From Caprella mutica (taxonomy: Eukaryota; Arthropoda; Malacostraca; Amphipoda; Caprellidae), in NCBI GenBank assembly GCA_947561585.1, contig CANNZV010001112.1, positions 226,874-290,873 on the forward strand: a stretch of 64,000 nt of DNA, in the 5' to 3' direction. Position numbers and translations under genes: made by a program. This document shows, piece after piece, positions 60,442 to 64,000 of this stretch; positions within the stretch are counted from its first letter, which is position 1; every line of letters starts with the position of its first letter. Under the pieces are notes generated by a model, which was not told the DNA's origin, ran no database searches, and saw only the letters and a program-made list of their open reading frames with translations.

Positions 60442-60671
60442 TTCACGAATTATCGGTAAGTTGAACATCTTCCGTCTTCGAAAAAACGATAAAGTAAATT
60501 ATTTAATTTTAGTTGGTATCCATGGTACCTGCAGGTATCATGGATACCAATTGAGATTAAAATGATACTTGTAGGTATCATGCGTTCCAATTGAACTATA
60601 AATTAAATACTGATTATTATATTATTTCTTATGACGGAAGATGTTCAACCAACCGATAATTCTTTTTGCCC
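60442..60671. mobile_element. F1 MITE with doubled core
   Basis: Left tttcacgaattatcggtaag; core ggtatccatggtacctgcag plus a second partial core (acttgtaggtatcatgcg); right aaccgataattctttttgcc. Confidence 0.7.
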
Positions 60672-61639
60672 TATAAAAGTTTTGCTAAGAAGTTAAGATG
60701 GTGTCTGTTTTTTGTGCAGAGGCCATTGTTTTTGCAGTGGAATATCCACAATGAGACTGTGTTTTGAATAGCTCTCCAATTCTATGGAGCTCTGCCATTG
60801 TATATGGCGATAGAAAGGAATTCTCCATTTTCGCTCATTATCCAAACTGAGAATTTAAGGAAAGACACCCATGGTGGTCTAGCCCCGTATCCTTGGTGCG
60901 AATTTAACCCTCTGACTCCCATTGCACTCGCTAAAAAGGTATGATGTTAAGTCATACCCCTTCTATTTTATGCACCGAGATGATATTTTCGACTAATTTT
61001 TCGGGGGATTTTTAGATATTTTGCTATTTATTACAATATTCCCATGGTATCACTTTTTAATATTTTTATTCATTAACTAGGTAGGTACTACCAGGATGCT
61101 CTGGGTTCCTTTAGAATGAGTGGAGACAATGTCCTAGTTTTGTCTGATATCAAGTTAATTGTTTTGGGTGAATTTAAATCAATTATTCTTGTCGTTGATT
61201 CTTCTTTAGAAAAGACAGGGAGTGTTTTTAGGTGTGGTAGGCCTACCTAATTACTGCCCTCATTGTTCTTTTAAAGGTGCGTGGGTGGAAGGAAATACAC
61301 CTACACCTGTACACGGTACTATCACTCACTAATTACCATCACCTCCTATGTACTACCTGTTAAAAATGGTGTCAAGAATTGCACATTATTTTCTAATTCA
61401 ATATATAAATGTGTATTTTTTTTAAATTATAATGAAATGAAATTTAATTTTGTAAGAAGATTTTTATTATTTTTATAATTTGAATCAAACTAAACTATGG
61501 TGAGGGAAATATCAAGAATACATCTGAACTCTTACACTTTTTTGTAAGTCTTTTCACTGTCTATAGTTAAAGTATTTTGTACTAAAATGACCTCATTAGT
61601 GTTCTTTAATGTAGATTAATTATAGAATTATAATCACAG

Positions 61640-61895
61640 AGTAGCTTTTCTGGCGTCACACTCATGAGAACACATTTCATTAAGGTGGTTAATTTTCATT
61701 GAATTCCAGACACAGAATAGCTTTTCTACCGTCATAATCCTAAGTATCATCACAGTGGTTGATTGTAACTGTGTTCCAGACACAGGGTAGCTTTTCTACC
61801 GTCACTATCCTAATTAGAGCACATTTCATTGAGGTGGTTGTTAGCCAGGCCAGTGAGCACACAGTAGCTTTTCTACCGTCATTAGTGGTATCTTT
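61640..61895. repeat. Tandem array of an R1-type segment, about 4 copies
   Basis: The motif acagagtagcttttctaccg followed by tca recurs about every 75-95 bp, with catttcattaaggtggtt between copies. It is related to the first part of the R1 repeat at 34955. Confidence 0.7.
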
Positions 61896-63213
61896 GAGTG
61901 AGTTTGACTCGTTGTTTTCACTTCCTCCCCCTGAATAGCATCTAATGGGTGTTTTTTTGAGCCAGAGTTTCTCAGTGCGGGTTGTGATGTTTATACTGTG
62001 GTGTGACTCCTTTGTCTACATTTCCCGTCTACGGTTCGTATCTACGGGGATAACCTTTCGCCGCCTACAACCAAGGGCCAAAAAAGCTAAGGGGACTATA
62101 TAATTGTACTAGAATCTTCCTATGTCATATAGAGTTAAGAATATAATCTATTTATTAGTGTTTTCAGCCAGTTGGGCAATTGGTTAGAAATATTGAAAAC
62201 ATACTTTATTTTTATTATGTTCTTCAACTTACAGTTGCAAGTATAACATTACTGTTCTTTGCAATAATTGTTCATTGTTATTAATTATTCTTTTTGCGGA
62301 ATATTATTGTACGGTGTGGTATGAATTTTTAGTTCCTTGCATTTTTTTCTTTTCTTACTGGTAGAGAATTGCTGATCTCCAAATTGTGTTTCTTTAGCAA
62401 ATTCTCATTCCACGAGTTGAAATATCACTTATTTTCTTTGGTTGAAATCCATCTTGAAACTATTCGAAACTGATAAGACCAATGCAAACTTGGACACATC
62501 AAACTTGAGCATTTTATCCGCTTTTTAGTCTTCGAAACAGCTTTTTATTTCCTGGGTGAAATATTGAGGGGGATGATATGAATCCTATTTTCATATCGCT
62601 AGTTTGCAAACTAGAAGTAATTTATTGTATTGAAGTAATTTTATGTATTTATATTTAAAGAAGTAATTAATTAATGTTTTATGGAATCTGAGAGATTTCC
62701 TTCTATGAATAAATTGAAAATATAAAACCGTACTCATCTTTTTGTATTTTTTTGCTTCTTAACTTAACCCTTCTGATTTTAATCTTAAAAATAAAATTAA
62801 TCAGTGATATTATTTGTGTATTAATACATTCATGTTTATTTTAGTAGCAATAAATATTATTTTGCACCTGTACTAGCCACCAGGTATTGAAGGGTTAAAT
62901 GAATATAAATACCTCCCCCCCCCCCCCTCTGTTAAAGGAGGTGTGATAATTGTAGTGATCCTCTAAACCTCTAAAGTGATGAAGATGCGCAGTCATGCCC
63001 TCTAATTGTACTCCAGACTCTTCAGGTACACATACCAACACACTGCCATACTGTCACACTCTTAGAGATCATATACGCCTATTCCTATCATGCTGCTTTA
63101 AACACTGAAAATATATATATTAATACATTTATTGTAATGTATAATTCAAACAACGTATAAAGAAGCTCGTATATTTGAAATGAGAATGGTTCCGTAGAGT
63201 CGTACCGAGTGCT

Positions 63214-63372
63214 ATTGGTATCTACAATACCTACAGACATCTTGGATACCAATTAAAATGGCAAGTTAATACTGGTATCATGGATACCAATTCAAATTAA
63301 ATAATAATTAGTATATAGATTTTTCTTATATGACCGAAGATGTGAAACTGACCGATAATTCGTAACTTCCCC
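63214..63372. mobile_element. F1 MITE, left arm lost, two cores
   Basis: Two core remnants (ttggtatctacaatacct and actggtatcatggatacc) and an intact right arm, tatgaccgaagatgtgaaac to cgtaacttccccta. Confidence 0.7.
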
Positions 63373-63395
63373 TACATCATTATGAATTAGATTTG

Positions 63396-63527
63396 ATGTA
63401 TTTCTCAACTCTCTATAATTGCAGTGCCTCCACTTGCCCCACATTTTGTAGCAAATACCGTCTGTCCCATGCGACTTATGTTGTTCAGTTTGAAGATGGT
63501 GTGTCCAGGGATTTGGTGTTTGCGTAA
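63396..63527 (+). other. Short frame with a possible Tudor-like motif
   Basis: A 43-codon frame immediately after an F1 MITE; the last part reads SHATYVVQFEDGVSRDLVFA and then stops. A Y-x-V-x-F-x-D-G pattern is typical of Tudor-type strands. This could be a gene fragment; it is too short to be sure. Confidence 0.2.
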
Positions 63528-63591
63528 ATAATTTAACTGAGTTAACCCTCCAATGAGTGCTAGAGACAAACACCTTGCTGATGTACTAGCA

Positions 63592-64000
63592 GTGGAGAAA
63601 GTCTCTGTGATGATGTACTATCAGAGAAAAGAGTCACTGTGATGATGTACTACCAGAGAAAAGAGTCACTGTGATGATGTACTACCAGAGAAAAGAGTCA
63701 CTGTGATGATGTACTACCAGAGAAAAGAGTCACTGTGATGATGTACTATCAGAGAAAAGAGTCACTGTGATGATGTACTATCAGAGAAAAGAGTCACTGT
63801 GATGATGTACTATCAGAGAAAAGAGTCACTGTGATGATGTACTATCAGAGAAAAGAGTCACTGTGATGATGTACTATCAGAGTAAAGAGTCACTGTGATG
63901 ATGTACTATCAGAGAAAAGAGTCACTGTGATAATGTACTATCAGAGAAAAGAGTCACTGTGATGATGTACTATCAGAGAAAAGAATCACTGTAATGATAT
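63592..64000. repeat. Minisatellite, 32-bp unit, at least 12 copies, runs off the window
   Basis: Unit gatgatgtactatcagagaa plus aagagtcactgt, with a tac/tat variant. The unit matches the 5' part of the interspersed R2 repeat. Confidence 0.95.

Larger units (their letters stand above)
51499..64000 (+). other. Plexin intron 3, incomplete at the window edge
   Basis: Starts at GTGAGTAC after exon 3. No exon encoding the expected PSI domain (C..Y..C..C...DPxCGWC) is confidently present, so the intron probably continues past 64000 (more than 12.5 kb); a weak candidate at 55495 is discussed in the findings. It contains minisatellites (51602-51672, 52176-52592, 54128-54336, 58940-59252, 63592-64000), F1 MITEs (53291, 60442, 63214), a chimeric palindromic element (55826-56070), R1- and R2-type repeats, and C-runs at 58188-58202, 59760-59798 and about 62914-62927. 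Nothing else is seen in 52593-53290, 53466-54127, 54743-55450, 56071-58180, 59253-60440, 60672-61640 and 61896-63213, apart from a 45-bp duplication (ggtattactaggcactgtag type) at 56922-57006. Confidence 0.65.

Noticed and set aside
60702..60760. Acceptor-like tgtttttgtgcag with following sequence as the next plexin exon
   Set aside because: The sequence after it hits stops early or gives no PSI-like cysteine pattern in phase 0.

Overview
This is a stretch of an AT-rich animal (metazoan) genome. It is dominated by the introns of one gene on the + strand, a plexin. Three exons with canonical GT-AG borders read in one frame and together encode an N-terminal extension, a hydrophobic signal or anchor segment, and most of a plexin-type sema beta-propeller (598 residues visible). 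The PSI, IPT, transmembrane and cytoplasmic GAP-like parts are not confidently found and are expected beyond the right edge. The sema sequence is clearly plexin, but the species and paralogue cannot be named. The divergence, AT richness and repeat style would suit an early-branching or other invertebrate animal; that is an impression, not a measurement.

Layout: 1-584, 5' flank or leader intron holding a palindromic element; 585-670, probable 5' leader with a short upstream ORF; 671-2158, coding exon 1; 2159-9080, intron 1 (6.9 kb); 9081-9257, exon 2; 9258-51369, intron 2 (42.1 kb); 51370-51498, exon 3; 51499-64000, start of intron 3 (more than 12.5 kb, no certain downstream exon). All three visible introns are phase 0.

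The introns carry four kinds of repeat. (1) More than 20 minisatellite arrays with units of about 16-57 bp; the largest are a 41-bp array of about 2.2 kb, a 57-bp array of about 1.25 kb, a 20-bp array of about 1.1 kb, a 24-bp array of about 1 kb and a 30-bp array of about 0.84 kb. Several show nested higher-order structure. (2) About 20 copies of a palindromic MITE family (called F1 here) with TA target duplications and termini reading GGGTAAGTTACG inward. (3) Four copies of a second TA-flanked MITE family (F2, termini AGGGTTGTGACA), two of them forming a head-to-head inverted pair, plus one chimeric palindromic element with an F1-like centre and unrelated arms. (4) Two non-palindromic interspersed repeat families (R1, R2), one of which appears to be the source of the minisatellite at the right edge.

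The long open frames inside the tandem arrays come from repeat periodicity and are not annotated as genes. No rRNA, convincing tRNA, CRISPR array or prokaryotic operon was seen. All coordinates and motif readings were made by eye; family names F1, F2, R1 and R2 are local labels.
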